Positions 25,073 to 33,758 of a stretch of DNA of 64,000 nt are shown here, piece after piece. This stretch comes from JACZUI01 sp965216725 (GTDB lineage Bacteria > Actinomycetota > Acidimicrobiia > Spongiisociales > ZC4RG35), in assembly GCA_965216725.1 (NCBI GenBank), contig CBDCGI010000019.1, positions 1-64,000 on the forward strand, given 5' to 3'. How positions within the stretch are numbered: the first letter of the stretch is position 1; every line of letters begins with the position of its first letter. A program made the translations under genes and the position numbers. Below the pieces are notes generated by a model. That model was not told the origin of the DNA, did not search any database, and saw nothing but the letters and a program-made list of their open reading frames with translations.

Positions 25073-26409
25073 TGGCCGCCCGCCGCGGGATCAGAGTCCG
25101 GATCACGGTGACGGCGGTAGCCGCGGTGGCGCTGGTGCTGGCCATTTCGGGCGTCCTCCTGGTTGTGCTGCAGCGGAACGCCCTGACCGACAGCATCGAC
25201 CAGGGCCTCGTTCAACGCGCAGATGACATGGTCGCCCTGATCGATCAAGGCGAACTGCCGTCGACGCTTGCCCAAGGCACGGGCGAAGGTTTTGCCCAAT
25301 ACGTTGGCTCGGGCGGCGAAGTGATAGCAGCGACGGCGAATCTCGTGGGTGTTCCGCCACTTGGTGTCGACGAAACCGGAGCGGCGATTCGCACCGTCGT
25401 CGTTCGGGAGGTCGATGACGACGAGTTCCGGGTCCTGACCAGATCCCTCACCGCCGGCACACTCCATGTCGGCACGACCTACGACGTGGTCGGGGAAAGC
25501 ACGGCCGCCCTGGTGGGCTCTCTCTCCATTTTGGTGCCGGCTCTCATCATCGCCCTCGGAGTTCTGGTCTGGTGGTTTGTAGGTCGAACTCTGCGGCCCG
25601 TAGAGAGCATCAGGACAGAAGTTGCCTCAATCGGTCCTACTGAGCTCGACCGCCGCGTCCCCCGACCACAAACAGGTGACGAGATCGATCGTCTCGCCGA
25701 GACCATGAATCTGATGCTGGAGCGCGTCGAAGAGTCGGTGGCACGCCAAACGAGCTTCGTCGCCGACGCCTCACACGAGCTTCGCACTCCCCTCACCCGG
25801 TTACGCGCCCACATCGAGCTTGGCCTCGGCGAAGCCGATGACGCCCAGCAGAGGAAACAACTCCAGCTCCTGCTCGGCGATGTGGTCTCGCTTCAAGAGC
25901 TAGTCGACGATCTTCTCTACCTGGCTAGAGCCGATGCCGGTTCTGTGGGCGCGGTCCATCAGCCCTTCGACTTCGATGATGTTGTCCTCGAGGAGGCCAA
26001 TGCGGTGGCGGCGACCGGGATGGTCGATGTCGATATATCCGGAGTCTCCGGGGCCCAATGCGTCGGCGACAGCGGTCAGCTCCGCCGAGCGGTGCGCAAT
26101 CTGTTGGTGAATGCGGAACGTCACGCAACCTCCAAGGTGGTTGTCACTCTCGACGAGCACGATGGCCAGGTGTTGCTCTCGGTCGAGGATGACGGTCCCG
26201 GAGTTCCGGCATCTCAAGCCGACCGCATCTTCGATCGTTTCGGTCGCCTCGATGAAGCTCGGGGAAGCGAAACCGGCGGCGCCGGGCTTGGTCTTGCCAT
26301 AGCCGTCGACATCGCACGACTCAACGGTGGGACTTTGGAACTCGTCAATCCGGGTTCCGCTGGTGCCAGGTTCGAGATGAAGCTGCCCACACACACCTGG
26401 ACGACCTGA
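25069..26409 (+). CDS. Sensor histidine kinase (HAMP-HisKA-HATPase)
   Basis: 446 aa. TM1 near the N-terminus (VTAVAAVALVLAISGVLLVV), ~110-residue extracytoplasmic sensor, TM2 (LSILVPALIIALGVLVWWFV), HAMP, then FVADASHELRTPLTRLRAH (phospho-His), NLLVNAERHA (N box), SVEDDGPGVP (G1), GAGLGLAIAVDI (G2). Signal unknown. In this arrangement with PepSY and a lipoprotein, envelope or cation/antibiotic stress is a reasonable guess. Partner is the coupled upstream regulator. Confidence 0.93.
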   Translation: MMAARRGIRVRITVTAVAAVALVLAISGVLLVVLQRNALTDSIDQGLVQRADDMVALIDQGELPSTLAQGTGEGFAQYVGSGGEVIAATANLVGVPPLGVDETGAAIRTVVVREVDDDEFRVLTRSLTAGTLHVGTTYDVVGESTAALVGSLSILVPALIIALGVLVWWFVGRTLRPVESIRTEVASIGPTELDRRVPRPQTGDEIDRLAETMNLMLERVEESVARQTSFVADASHELRTPLTRLRAHIELGLGEADDAQQRKQLQLLLGDVVSLQELVDDLLYLARADAGSVGAVHQPFDFDDVVLEEANAVAATGMVDVDISGVSGAQCVGDSGQLRRAVRNLLVNAERHATSKVVVTLDEHDGQVLLSVEDDGPGVPASQADRIFDRFGRLDEARGSETGGAGLGLAIAVDIARLNGGTLELVNPGSAGARFEMKLPTHTWTT

Positions 26410-26416
26410 CCGCCAC

Positions 26417-26443
26417 GTCAGGTGGGGTCAGGAAGGAGTCAGC
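26417..26443. promoter_or_regulatory. Triple GTCAG array upstream of the lipoprotein gene
   Basis: GTCAGG at 26417 and 26427 and GTCAGC at 26438, again with 10-11-bp pitch; the reverse complement of the array at 24326. It begins 8 bp after the kinase stop and ends 24 bp before the lipoprotein start, so it sits where a response regulator would act. Confidence 0.58.
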
Positions 26444-26466
26444 AAGCAACCGGCAGGCTGAGTTCC

Positions 26467-27264
26467 ATGAGAAGGACCCTGACCTGGATCACCGTTTTGG
26501 CGCTAACTATCTCCGCGTGCACCTCGACGTCCGCGAATGAAGGACCTAGCGAGCCTTCGGTCGGCTCAGACGTCTGCCCCACGGAGGGAGGGGAGCTGGA
26601 GACGGCCATGCTCTACATCGAGCACAACGCGGCTGACGAAGACACGGGAGTCCATTCCAACGTTGGCGGTGAGCCGTGGGTGCACTTGTGTCTTCGCGAC
26701 CCTTCCGGCGCCGTCCTCGTCGAGGTCAAGCCCCAGGGCCCGCTGGGGGCACTCGGTCTATCCGACTACTTCGCCGAGTCGAACGAGCCACCCAACGACG
26801 AGTATTCGATCGCAGACCTACGCGGCGACTTCCCGGAGGGTGAGTATCTGGTCGCCGCTTTGGGGGAAGACGGAGAGGTCCGAGTCAAGACAGCACAGTT
26901 CACCCACGCCATTCCGGCACCGCCGGCCATAACAGCTCCAGACCTGGTCGAGGATGAGGAACAGGCTGGGGCAAACCCGATTCCTTCAACAGACCTCGCC
27001 GTCAGCTGGGAAGAAGTGACGTCCACGATCGACGGAGATGCCGTCGAGATCACCGGATACCAGGTGATCATCACCACGGTCGAACACGACGATCCGAACG
27101 GCTTTTCCCGTCCGGTCTATGACGTCCACGTCGGGCCGGACGCCAGGTCCCTGACCGTCGCCGACGCGTTTCTGGAGCCGGACACGTTGTACGAGCTGGA
27201 AGTGCTCGCCATCGAGGTCAGCGGGAATCAGACAATCGGCCTCGGATTCTTCTCTACTCAATAA
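26467..27264 (+). CDS. Putative lipoprotein, regulon member of the adjacent two-component system
   Basis: 265 aa from ATG 26467. Lipobox LTISAC after a short hydrophobic signal (WITVLALTISAC). The mature part has a DGELETAMLYIEHNAADEDTG-type acidic segment, then DLRGDFPEGEYLVAALGEDG, and a C-terminal fibronectin-III-like domain (LAVSWEEVTS...EITGYQVIITT...LEPDTLYELEVLAIE). Ligand unknown. Preceded by the GTCAG triple repeat, and convergent with the antiporter 12 bp away. Surface exposed if processed as predicted. Confidence 0.75.
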   Translation: MRRTLTWITVLALTISACTSTSANEGPSEPSVGSDVCPTEGGELETAMLYIEHNAADEDTGVHSNVGGEPWVHLCLRDPSGAVLVEVKPQGPLGALGLSDYFAESNEPPNDEYSIADLRGDFPEGEYLVAALGEDGEVRVKTAQFTHAIPAPPAITAPDLVEDEEQAGANPIPSTDLAVSWEEVTSTIDGDAVEITGYQVIITTVEHDDPNGFSRPVYDVHVGPDARSLTVADAFLEPDTLYELEVLAIEVSGNQTIGLGFFSTQ

Positions 27265-27276
27265 CCCCTGGGCGCT

Positions 27277-29292
27277 TTAGTCGCGGAGACTCGAAAAGCC
27301 GAAGACGGTCGAAACGGTTTCTGCGCCGTCTCCAGCCCGATGCAAGCGATGGGGGCCGGCGGCGATCAAAAGCCCAGCGGTGCTTGCCGAGTAGGGGGAA
27401 CTGCTCACAAACGCCCGCCTGACCAAGGCGAGTGGCAGAACCACCAAGTCCTTCTCTTCGATCACGCCGCTGACCCCGCTGCGAGTGAGATCGGGCACCT
27501 TCACCAATTCGGCGGACTCTGATATGTCGGGAACGGTGGTGCCCGGACCAACCAGGACCACAATCGGCAGCTCGAAAACGCCCGCAACGGCGGTGGTGAC
27601 CTGGATCGCCACTTCGCTGTCGACCTGATCTCCCATAGTTCGATGCCGTCCGGGAACGGCCACCAGCACTCGCTCCGGTGGCTCGGTCAGACCAACAGCC
27701 AGCACCGTGGGTACCGGGGACGCTCCCCCAATGCTGTTGATGGGCCCGCCGAACGCGAGCTCGGACACGCGTCTCGACTCGGGTGCGATCAGGACTATCA
27801 ACGATGCGTCGCGCTCGGCGACCACGCTGAGCACTGCGCTCTTGACGTCCGAGTCGACCCGCACCAGCCCTTCCGCCTCCGCCCCCGACGTGTTTGCCGC
27901 TGCCGTGGCCTGCTCCACCAGCTCTTTGGCTGTTTCGCCGGCGCGGCTGGAGAACTGGCCGGATGGCACCACCACCAACGGTGTCACCGTCCCTGTACTG
28001 CTTCGGGCGACGGCACCGGCGGCTCGCAGCGCGTGATCGGGATTGGAACCCAGGGGCACAGGGACCACAACTGAGGATCCAATTGGACGCAGGATCGAAT
28101 CGTCGGGGGGCACAAGACCCGCGAAAACCTTGGTGAGGACCGACGACAGAAGGACTGTAAAAAGGACAGTCACCACAACCGAGTTCAGGGTCTCGAGGTC
28201 GAAGAGCCCGATGTTCACCCCAACCAGCGCAGCCGCCAGAGTGGCAGCGGCTTGGCCGATAGTCATGGAGAACAGGAGACCGACCTCCTGCCATCCGAAT
28301 CGGAAGATCCCTCCGCCGATGGCGCTGGCCACCGCCTTGCCGACGACTACCACCAACAAGAAGAGTCCGGCTGTCCGGAGAACGTCGAGATCGATGATCA
28401 GAGCCGGATCGATCAGCATCCCCACCGAGATCAGGAAGGCCGGGATGAAGAAGGATGAGCCGAAAAACTCGACCCGCTCCATCAGAGCCGATCTTTTCGG
28501 GACCAGTCGGTTGAGCCCGAGCCCTGCGAAGAAGGCTCCGACGATGCCCTCGATGCCACCCCACTCGGCCATCAGCCCGGCCAGCGCCATGGCCCCGACA
28601 AGGAACATGAAGCGCAAGGGCCGGTCGTTTCCAGGACCGGCAAAGAACCACTGGCCAACCCTGGGGAACACCCAGGTGGTTACGAACACCAGCACCGCCA
28701 GCCCGATGACCAACCTGAGGAGCGTGGACGAGGTATCGGCGCTTTGGAGGTCCACCGCCTCCGCGGCTCCGGAACTGATCACCGCCAGGATCACCAGGGC
28801 GAGAGTGTCGGTGATGATCGTGGCTCCGGCTCCGACGGCCACCGCTCGGGACGCCGAGAGACCGGCCCTTTTGACGATGGGGAGCGCCACCAGAGTGTGA
28901 GACGCCCAGATCGACCCGAGGAGTATGGACTCAGCGAGCTCGAAGCCAATGCGGTTGCCCGCCCACCATCCGAGCGCAAATGGCACGGCAAAGGTGAGCA
29001 CACCGAACTGGAGCGCCGCGGTTCGATATCTGTTGAAGGTGTCCATGTCCAGCTCGAGGCCGGCCATGAACATGAGATAGAGAATGCCAATGGCACCAAT
29101 TCCGTCGAGCTGGCCCTCCGCCAGCACGCCGACCCCGAACGGTCCCAGTGCGATTCCTCCGAGCATGAAACCGATGAGACCCGGAAGACGCGCTTTCTCC
29201 GCCAGCAAGGGTCCGGCAATGACGATCAGCGCCAGCACGAAGAGGGTCTCCGAAGCGACGGTTGAAGCCTCGCTCGCCATCACAAACGACAT
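27277..29292 (-). CDS. CPA2 (Kef-type) cation:proton antiporter with cytoplasmic C-terminal domain
   Basis: 671 aa. About 12 membrane helices over residues ~15-400, with the CPA2 core: LPGLIGFMLGGIALGPFGVG, MFMAGLELDMDTF, GSIWASHTLVALPIV (unwound helix region) and ISVGMLIDPALI. The remaining ~250 residues form a soluble region made of two Usp-like Rossmann halves (SSVVVPVPLGSNPDHALRAAGAVA; RVLVAVPGRHRTMGDQVDS), not a KTN domain. Exports K+ or Na+ in exchange for H+. Monocistronic, adjacent to tRNA-Ser(GCT). Confidence 0.88.
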   Translation of the reverse strand: MSFVMASEASTVASETLFVLALIVIAGPLLAEKARLPGLIGFMLGGIALGPFGVGVLAEGQLDGIGAIGILYLMFMAGLELDMDTFNRYRTAALQFGVLTFAVPFALGWWAGNRIGFELAESILLGSIWASHTLVALPIVKRAGLSASRAVAVGAGATIITDTLALVILAVISSGAAEAVDLQSADTSSTLLRLVIGLAVLVFVTTWVFPRVGQWFFAGPGNDRPLRFMFLVGAMALAGLMAEWGGIEGIVGAFFAGLGLNRLVPKRSALMERVEFFGSSFFIPAFLISVGMLIDPALIIDLDVLRTAGLFLLVVVVGKAVASAIGGGIFRFGWQEVGLLFSMTIGQAAATLAAALVGVNIGLFDLETLNSVVVTVLFTVLLSSVLTKVFAGLVPPDDSILRPIGSSVVVPVPLGSNPDHALRAAGAVARSSTGTVTPLVVVPSGQFSSRAGETAKELVEQATAAANTSGAEAEGLVRVDSDVKSAVLSVVAERDASLIVLIAPESRRVSELAFGGPINSIGGASPVPTVLAVGLTEPPERVLVAVPGRHRTMGDQVDSEVAIQVTTAVAGVFELPIVVLVGPGTTVPDISESAELVKVPDLTRSGVSGVIEEKDLVVLPLALVRRAFVSSSPYSASTAGLLIAAGPHRLHRAGDGAETVSTVFGFSSLRD

Positions 29293-29346
29293 GCCGCGGC
29301 AGTGTACGGACCAGGGCCCGACCGGCCGCGGACGGAAGTGAGTTTC

Positions 29347-29438
<92 letters not shown>

Positions 29439-29642
29439 ATCTGGTTGTTGGACCGACAATGAGTCTTGTCGGTAATCAGCACCAATCCCAAACCAAACGC
29501 ACGCACTTGTCAACGACACCGAATGGGGTGGTCCGTGGGGGGCGAAGGCGAACGGCGATTGGCCAAGGTTCTCGACGCGGCGTTGCCGGTCGAGATTGGT
29601 CGTCCGTAGCCGGCGCGACACCAGAAAGACGAGAATGGCCAG

Positions 29643-29837
29643 GTGTTGAGAATCTCCGCTGGTGTGATCCTGTTGATGGTTGGATCGATCTGGATACTGC
29701 AAGGTTTCGATGTTGCCTTCGCTCCGGAGAGCTTCATGACCGACAACAGATCCTGGAGCGTTGCCGGGTTGGTGACGGTGATCGTCGGTACGGGGTTGGT
29801 CTGGTGGGGAGTCCGTTCACAACGCAAACAGAAGTAG
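29643..29837 (+). CDS. Small two-helix membrane protein
   Basis: 64 aa (GTG 29643; TTG next). Two hydrophobic stretches, ISAGVILLMVGSIWILQGF and VAGLVTVIVGTGLVWWGV, end in a basic tail RSQRKQK. Similar short paired-helix proteins are common in actinobacteria but have no known role. Located between tRNA-Ser(GCT) and the sigma-factor gene. Confidence 0.6.
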   Translation: MLRISAGVILLMVGSIWILQGFDVAFAPESFMTDNRSWSVAGLVTVIVGTGLVWWGVRSQRKQK

Positions 29838-29915
29838 TTGCGCAAACCGCGCCACACTCTCTAGAAGCGAGACCTATGACCGCCTGTTCGGAAATTGGCT
29901 GTCGTATGACGTGGG

Positions 29916-30404
29916 GTGGTTTTGGTTTTAGGTGATGTGAGCAGAGCTAGCGCTGCCGAGTCGTTTGTGTCCTTCCTCGAGGACGCAGAGTCGAAGCTGC
30001 GTCTCGCATTTGTCGCCCGCTTTGGGACCGAGACAGCGCGCGAAGTGACCGCTGAGGCACTCGCCTACGGATGGGAGCATTGGGATCGGGTATCTGAGAT
30101 GTCCAACCCTGTCGGCTACCTGTATCGAGTAGGTCAGAGCCGGGGTCGCAAATATCGGAGTAGACGCCCTTACTTTCCGGCTGTTCCCGCCGCTCATGAG
30201 CCGGAGTTCGAGCCGGGACTCGGACAGGCAATAGCGGCTCTTAGCGATAGACAGAGAGTCGTCGTCGTGATGATCCATTGCTACGGCTGGAGCGCCACTG
30301 AGGTGGCCAACCTGCTGGGTATTGGTGTTACCACGGTGCAGAAGCACGACGAACGAGGGATGGCGAAGCTGCGCCGATCGTTGAAGGTGGTGGTGGATGC
30401 CTGA
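29916..30404 (+). CDS. ECF-type RNA polymerase sigma factor
   Basis: Up to 162 aa; GTG 29937 is an alternative start. Region 2-like part: FVARFGTETAREVTAEALAYGWEHWDRVSEMSNPVGYLYRVGQSRGRK. Region 4: LSDRQRVVVVMIHCYGWSATEVANLLGIGVTTVQKHDERGMAKLRRSL, a clear sigma-70 r4 HTH. Short and lacking a canonical region 2.3/2.4. The 3' end overlaps the following membrane-protein gene by 8 bp, so that protein may be its anti-sigma partner. Confidence 0.75.
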   Translation: MVLVLGDVSRASAAESFVSFLEDAESKLRLAFVARFGTETAREVTAEALAYGWEHWDRVSEMSNPVGYLYRVGQSRGRKYRSRRPYFPAVPAAHEPEFEPGLGQAIAALSDRQRVVVVMIHCYGWSATEVANLLGIGVTTVQKHDERGMAKLRRSLKVVVDA

Positions 30405-31743
30405 CCTGGATCAGAGGTTGCGTGGGTACGGAGAGGTACTCGAGGAGGCCGTGGAGAGTGTGACGTTCGACGAGCTCGACGGACACGTCGCCGCTCCTCC
30501 TTACCTTCGCCGCTGGTGGCAACACCCGGCGACCGCAACGTTGGCAGGCGCCGCCCTGATTGGGCTTGTGTTTGGAGGGTTCGGGCTGCTGGCTGGCGGT
30601 GAGGACGCAACGACTCAGACAACCACACCAACGAACACGACCCTTCCAGTTGCCACGACACTCGAAGAGATCACAGAAACCTCTGTCGTTCGGGCGACAG
30701 AGGTCGAAATGTCAGCGGCATTGACCGCACTCGTGGACAGCGGTCGGTATCGAGTCCGTTCTGTCACCGAGGAGATGGCGCTCGAGGGCTCAATCGAGAC
30801 TCACCTCGATCCCATCGATGTCCTGGTGATTCGCAGGGAGCAATGGGATGGATGGAACCGCTATCCACGCATCGAGAGCCTCCTCGTAGCGCTCGCACAT
30901 GCCCCTGAGACACGTCTCGCCGCGCAGACCCAGGTGTTCCTCGCCCGGTTCGAAGATGAACTCACGGCTGACGGGTTCCTGACGGACTATTTCGACTTGG
31001 ACGAAGCGCGTGAGGAAGTGTTCGTGGACCCTTCTCAGAGCACGATCGCCAACCCGACTGACGTTCCAGACCTGTTCGAGGTCACCATTGACGCAGACGA
31101 TGCCCTGGGTTTCATGTGGGATGACAGTCCGATCGTGGGAGTCCGACAAGGTACCTCGGTGGCCATTGCAGGGATCTGGCGTGAGCCCCAGTCGCCAGAG
31201 CCTGAAGAGCCGCTTCTGTCAACCTCTGACTACGCGAATGAGGTGAAGTACCTCGCTGCTTGGCTGGCGGCCGCTTTGGTCGGCGAGGAGCCGAGCGTCG
31301 ACGCACCGGTCACAGAACCGTTTACCGACGAGGAGAGTCGCGGAATCTCACTGATCCACGATTACCACGCGGCCCTCAACGCCGGCGACTACGACAAACT
31401 CATCGAGATTCACTGGCCCAGTCAAGAAATCCCGGGGCATGACGGGGCGCCGACCGTTAGGGAAGAGCTGGTTTATGCCACTGAGCCTCTTCTCGAAGCA
31501 GGAGCAGTTTTCGAGGTTTCCGGCTGCCGTCCGACCGAGTCCAACCGGGAGCTCTTCTGGGAAGGCGGCCTATCCCGTTACGTCCTCGACGACGACAACT
31601 GGATCAGAGGTCTGCTGGAGATCGAATGCTATTCCGGCTATCAGACGGAAAGTGAAGGCGAGTTCGGTTATCACGAGTTCCTCTACCGAGACGGACACCT
31701 TCTCATTCTGGGCGTCGCCTACGGAGAGGACTGGTCGCCCTAG
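30397..31743 (+). CDS. Membrane-anchored protein coupled to the ECF sigma factor (possible anti-sigma)
   Basis: 448 aa. A cytoplasmic N-terminal ~45 residues (LDQRLRGYGEVLEEAVESVTFDEL), one transmembrane helix (TLAGAALIGLVFGGFGLLAG) and a long extracytoplasmic region. Thr-rich linker (TTQTTTPTNTTLPVATT), then two repeats of acidic alpha/beta sequence; the last ~130 residues (ISLIHDYHAALNAGDYDKLIEIHWP...) look SnoaL/NTF2-like. ATG lies inside the sigma ORF. The topology and coupling suit an anti-sigma factor or sensor but no classical ZAS motif is present. Confidence 0.65.
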   Translation: MPDLDQRLRGYGEVLEEAVESVTFDELDGHVAAPPYLRRWWQHPATATLAGAALIGLVFGGFGLLAGGEDATTQTTTPTNTTLPVATTLEEITETSVVRATEVEMSAALTALVDSGRYRVRSVTEEMALEGSIETHLDPIDVLVIRREQWDGWNRYPRIESLLVALAHAPETRLAAQTQVFLARFEDELTADGFLTDYFDLDEAREEVFVDPSQSTIANPTDVPDLFEVTIDADDALGFMWDDSPIVGVRQGTSVAIAGIWREPQSPEPEEPLLSTSDYANEVKYLAAWLAAALVGEEPSVDAPVTEPFTDEESRGISLIHDYHAALNAGDYDKLIEIHWPSQEIPGHDGAPTVREELVYATEPLLEAGAVFEVSGCRPTESNRELFWEGGLSRYVLDDDNWIRGLLEIECYSGYQTESEGEFGYHEFLYRDGHLLILGVAYGEDWSP

Positions 31744-31768
31744 CGGCACGTCGACCGCAGCGCGCAGA

Positions 31769-31859
31769 TGGCGGAGGGGGTGGGATTCGAACCCACGAGA
31801 CCCTGGTAGGGCCCAACGGTTTTCAAGACCGTCTCCTTCGACCGCTCGGACACCCCTCC
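31769..31859 (-). tRNA. tRNA-Ser (anticodon TGA)
   Basis: Minus strand: acceptor GGAGGGG / CCCCTCC, D arm GTCCGAGCGGTCGAAGGA, anticodon stem ACGGT/ACCGT around CTTGAAA (TGA), long variable arm, T loop TTCGAAT. The 3' CCA is encoded (31769-31771). Confidence 0.95.
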
Positions 31860-31916
31860 AGGAGTGTTGTGTGTCGATTGTCGCGCCTCGCGGCGTTATC
31901 GGGGAAATAAGAGGCG

Positions 31917-32007
31917 CGGAGGGGGTGGGATTCGAACCCACGAAGAGACGTCAGCCCCTTACGGCATTTCGAGTGCCGCGCACTAGACCAGACTATGCGA
32001 CCCCTCC
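31917..32007 (-). tRNA. tRNA-Ser (anticodon CGA)
   Basis: Minus strand: acceptor GGAGGGG / CCCCTCC, anticodon stem CGGCA/TGCCG around CTCGAAA (CGA), extended variable arm, T loop TTCGAAT. Its D arm (CGCATAGTCTGGTCTAGTGCG) is nearly identical to that of the neighbouring tRNA-Ser(GGA), suggesting local duplication. No CCA encoded. Confidence 0.93.
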
Positions 32008-32086
32008 GGGGCCGGCTTTCGCCGAGGCACAAGGTACTAACTACCCGATGTGCCAAGTACAGACGCCGACCAGCAGCGCCCGTGAG

Positions 32087-32177
32087 CGGAGGGAGAGGGA
32101 TTTGAACCCTCGAGGGGGCGCAAACCCCCAACGGCATTTCCAGTGCCGCGCACTAGGCCAGACTATGCGATCCCTCC
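32087..32177 (-). tRNA. tRNA-Ser (anticodon GGA)
   Basis: Minus strand: acceptor GGAGGGA / TCCCTCC, anticodon stem CGGCA/TGCCG around CTGGAAA (GGA), long variable arm, T loop TTCAAAT. With GCT, TGA and CGA this completes a full set for the six serine codons. Confidence 0.93.
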
Positions 32178-32226
32178 GGAGTTGCCCCTCTGGGTGTGGG
32201 GCGACATGAAAGAATAATCCCAGGCC

Positions 32227-32699
32227 ATGAGTGAGCCCATATCCAACGAGCGCTATGTGGAGGCGATGAGGATCGCCCTGGACGAGGCGGCCCAAGCACG
32301 AGAGTCCGGAGATGTGCCGGTGGGCGCGGTGCTGCTCGATGACCAAGGCGCCAGCTGGTCGCCCGCGACCACAATCGTCGCGAGGAGCTTCGCGACCCTA
32401 CGGCCCATGCGGAAATGCTGGTGTTGTCGAACCGGGCCCGCCAGATTTCGGAGTGGAGACTGAGTGGACACACGCTCGTGGTCACCCTCGAACCTTGTCC
32501 GATGTGCGCCGGAGCGGCCCTCAACGCCCGGCTGGACAGGATCGTCTACGGGGCGGCTGATCCCAAGGCGGGAGCCGCTTGGTCGCTCTTCAACATCCCA
32601 CAGGATCGGCGTCTCAACCATCACATCGACTTGGTTGACGGAGTGCTGGGCGACGAGTGCGCTGAATTGCTCCGTGAGTTCTTCGCCGACAAGCGCTAG
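32227..32699 (+). CDS. tadA: tRNA-adenosine(34) deaminase (apparent frameshift near 32353)
   Basis: 158 codons if one base is added at GGCGCCAGCTGG. First frame: MRIALDEAAQARESGDVPVGAVLLDDQGA. Second frame: LVARDHNRREELRDPTAHAEMLVLS (HAE zinc/proton-shuttle motif) and TLEPCPMCAGAALNARLDRIVYG (PCxxC zinc site). TadA converts A34 to inosine in tRNA-Arg(ACG), and that tRNA is encoded at 659 in this same window. TadA upstream of SRP RNA is the usual actinobacterial order. The break lies in an essential gene, supporting sequence error. Confidence 0.88.
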
Positions 32700-32757
32700 C
32701 AGCGTGTCCAAGAATCGGCATTCCGGTTTGCATCGGCGGTCGGTAGCCTGAGTTGTG

Positions 32758-32990
32758 ATCGTGCTAGGTGGGGCACTAGGGGTGCCCTGTACCCGAAACC
32801 CTCTTCATGCGGGACCGAGCTCCCCGCCTGAGGGTTGGCGTGACGCCGTGGCGCACAGCCATCGGCGGCGGACACGTGGCATTGATGGCCGGGTCCCCGC
32901 GGCGGAACAACATGAATCGGGTCAGGTCCGGAAGGAAGCAGCCCTAAGTGTCGGTTTCCGGGTGCGGTGGGGTTGCCTGACCGGAGTCGG
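32758..32990 (+). ncRNA. ffs: Signal recognition particle RNA (ends approximate)
   Basis: Contains the diagnostic hairpin GTCAGGTCCGGAAGGAAGCAGCC at 32929-32952 (Ffh-binding domain with GGAA tetraloop), preceded by ~170 nt beginning GTGCTAGGTGGGGCACTAG that can form the long arm, plus CTGTACCCGAAACCC near the 5' end as in larger bacterial SRP RNAs. Follows tadA directly, as is common in actinobacteria. Ends are estimated from pairing of GGGG/GGTGCGGTGGGG-side sequences and are uncertain by ~20 nt. Confidence 0.85.
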
Positions 32991-33070
32991 CGGCCGCCTC
33001 CAGCGGCGTCGCTGTCATCTCGACGGCGGGGGCACGATCTGCTCGACGGCGGGTCGTGCCCTCTTCGCGG

Positions 33071-33108
33071 CGTTTGTCCCATATGTGACGCTGTCCTCCT
33101 AAGGAGCG
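33071..33108 (+). repeat. Dispersed 38-bp repeat, copy A
   Basis: CGTTTGTCCCATATGTGACG followed by CTGTCCTCCTAAGGAGCG. It shares 33-34 of 38 positions with 38641-38678 and (inverted) 51925-51962. CTCCT-A-AGGAG is a small inverted repeat. This copy supplies the stop codon of the UbiE-like gene (33099-33101). Confidence 0.8.
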
Positions 33109-33758
33109 CCGTCGGGTTTGCGGAGGCGGGAACCGTAGACGAAGCCGAAGAGGCCCATTCGCCAAACCTCTTCCAGACCAGACCCCGACCCTGATACATC
33201 TCCTCTGGTGGCGGGAGCGAATCGAGCGACCGATGCAGATACCAATATTCGCCCGGAGCGCCGAGCGAACAACAGGCCCACCAACGGCAGGACAATCGCG
33301 GTCCCCAATCGATGCAGCCAAGACAACACAGAGTTGCGGGACGCGTCAGGTCGACCACGACCGCAGCCTTCCCTGGTTTGAGGACACGCTCCATTTCGGC
33401 CAGCGTCGCATCAACGGACGTGAGGTTCCGGAACACAAACCCGCTGAACACGCCGTCGACGGATTCGTCGGCAAAGGGCAGCCGCTCCCCGACGTCCGAC
33501 CGACCCGACTGGTCGTATCGGTGCTCAGCGCCAGCATCTCGATCACCGGGTCGAGACCCGACCACAGGTTCGACCTTCGAAGGCCGGCAGTGCCGCTACC
33601 GGTCCCGCTGCCGAGGTCGACCACCCAGGCCGTCGGGGAGCATAGGCGATGGCCCGTTTCCGCCAAGACGCTGATCCTGTCCCAGCGACAGGATCCGGTT
33701 CAGCAGGTCGTAGCGGCGGGCGATGCTTGGCGAAGATCGGGTCGGAGACCTCGCTCAC
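33099..33758 (-). CDS. UbiE/MenG-like class I SAM methyltransferase (several apparent frameshifts)
   Basis: 220 codons with net zero length error. GTG 33758 overlaps the serS stop (GTGA). Pieces in different frames: SEVSDPIFAKHR, RRWVVDLGSGTG-type motif I (WVVDLGSGTGS), GERLPFADESVDGVFSGFVFRNLTSVDATLAEMERVLKPGKAAVVVDLTRP (motifs II/III), EYWYLHRSLDSLPPPEEMY and, at the end, VWRMGLFGFVYGSRL. This order is typical of menaquinone/ubiquinone C-methyltransferases. At least four indels break it. Quinone biosynthesis is expected, but the exact substrate is uncertain. Confidence 0.68.

Noticed and set aside
27254..28651. 465-codon open frame on the minus strand
   Set aside because: Fully overlaps the antiporter gene in another frame; composition is Arg/Gly/Ser rich without domains, a high-GC shadow.
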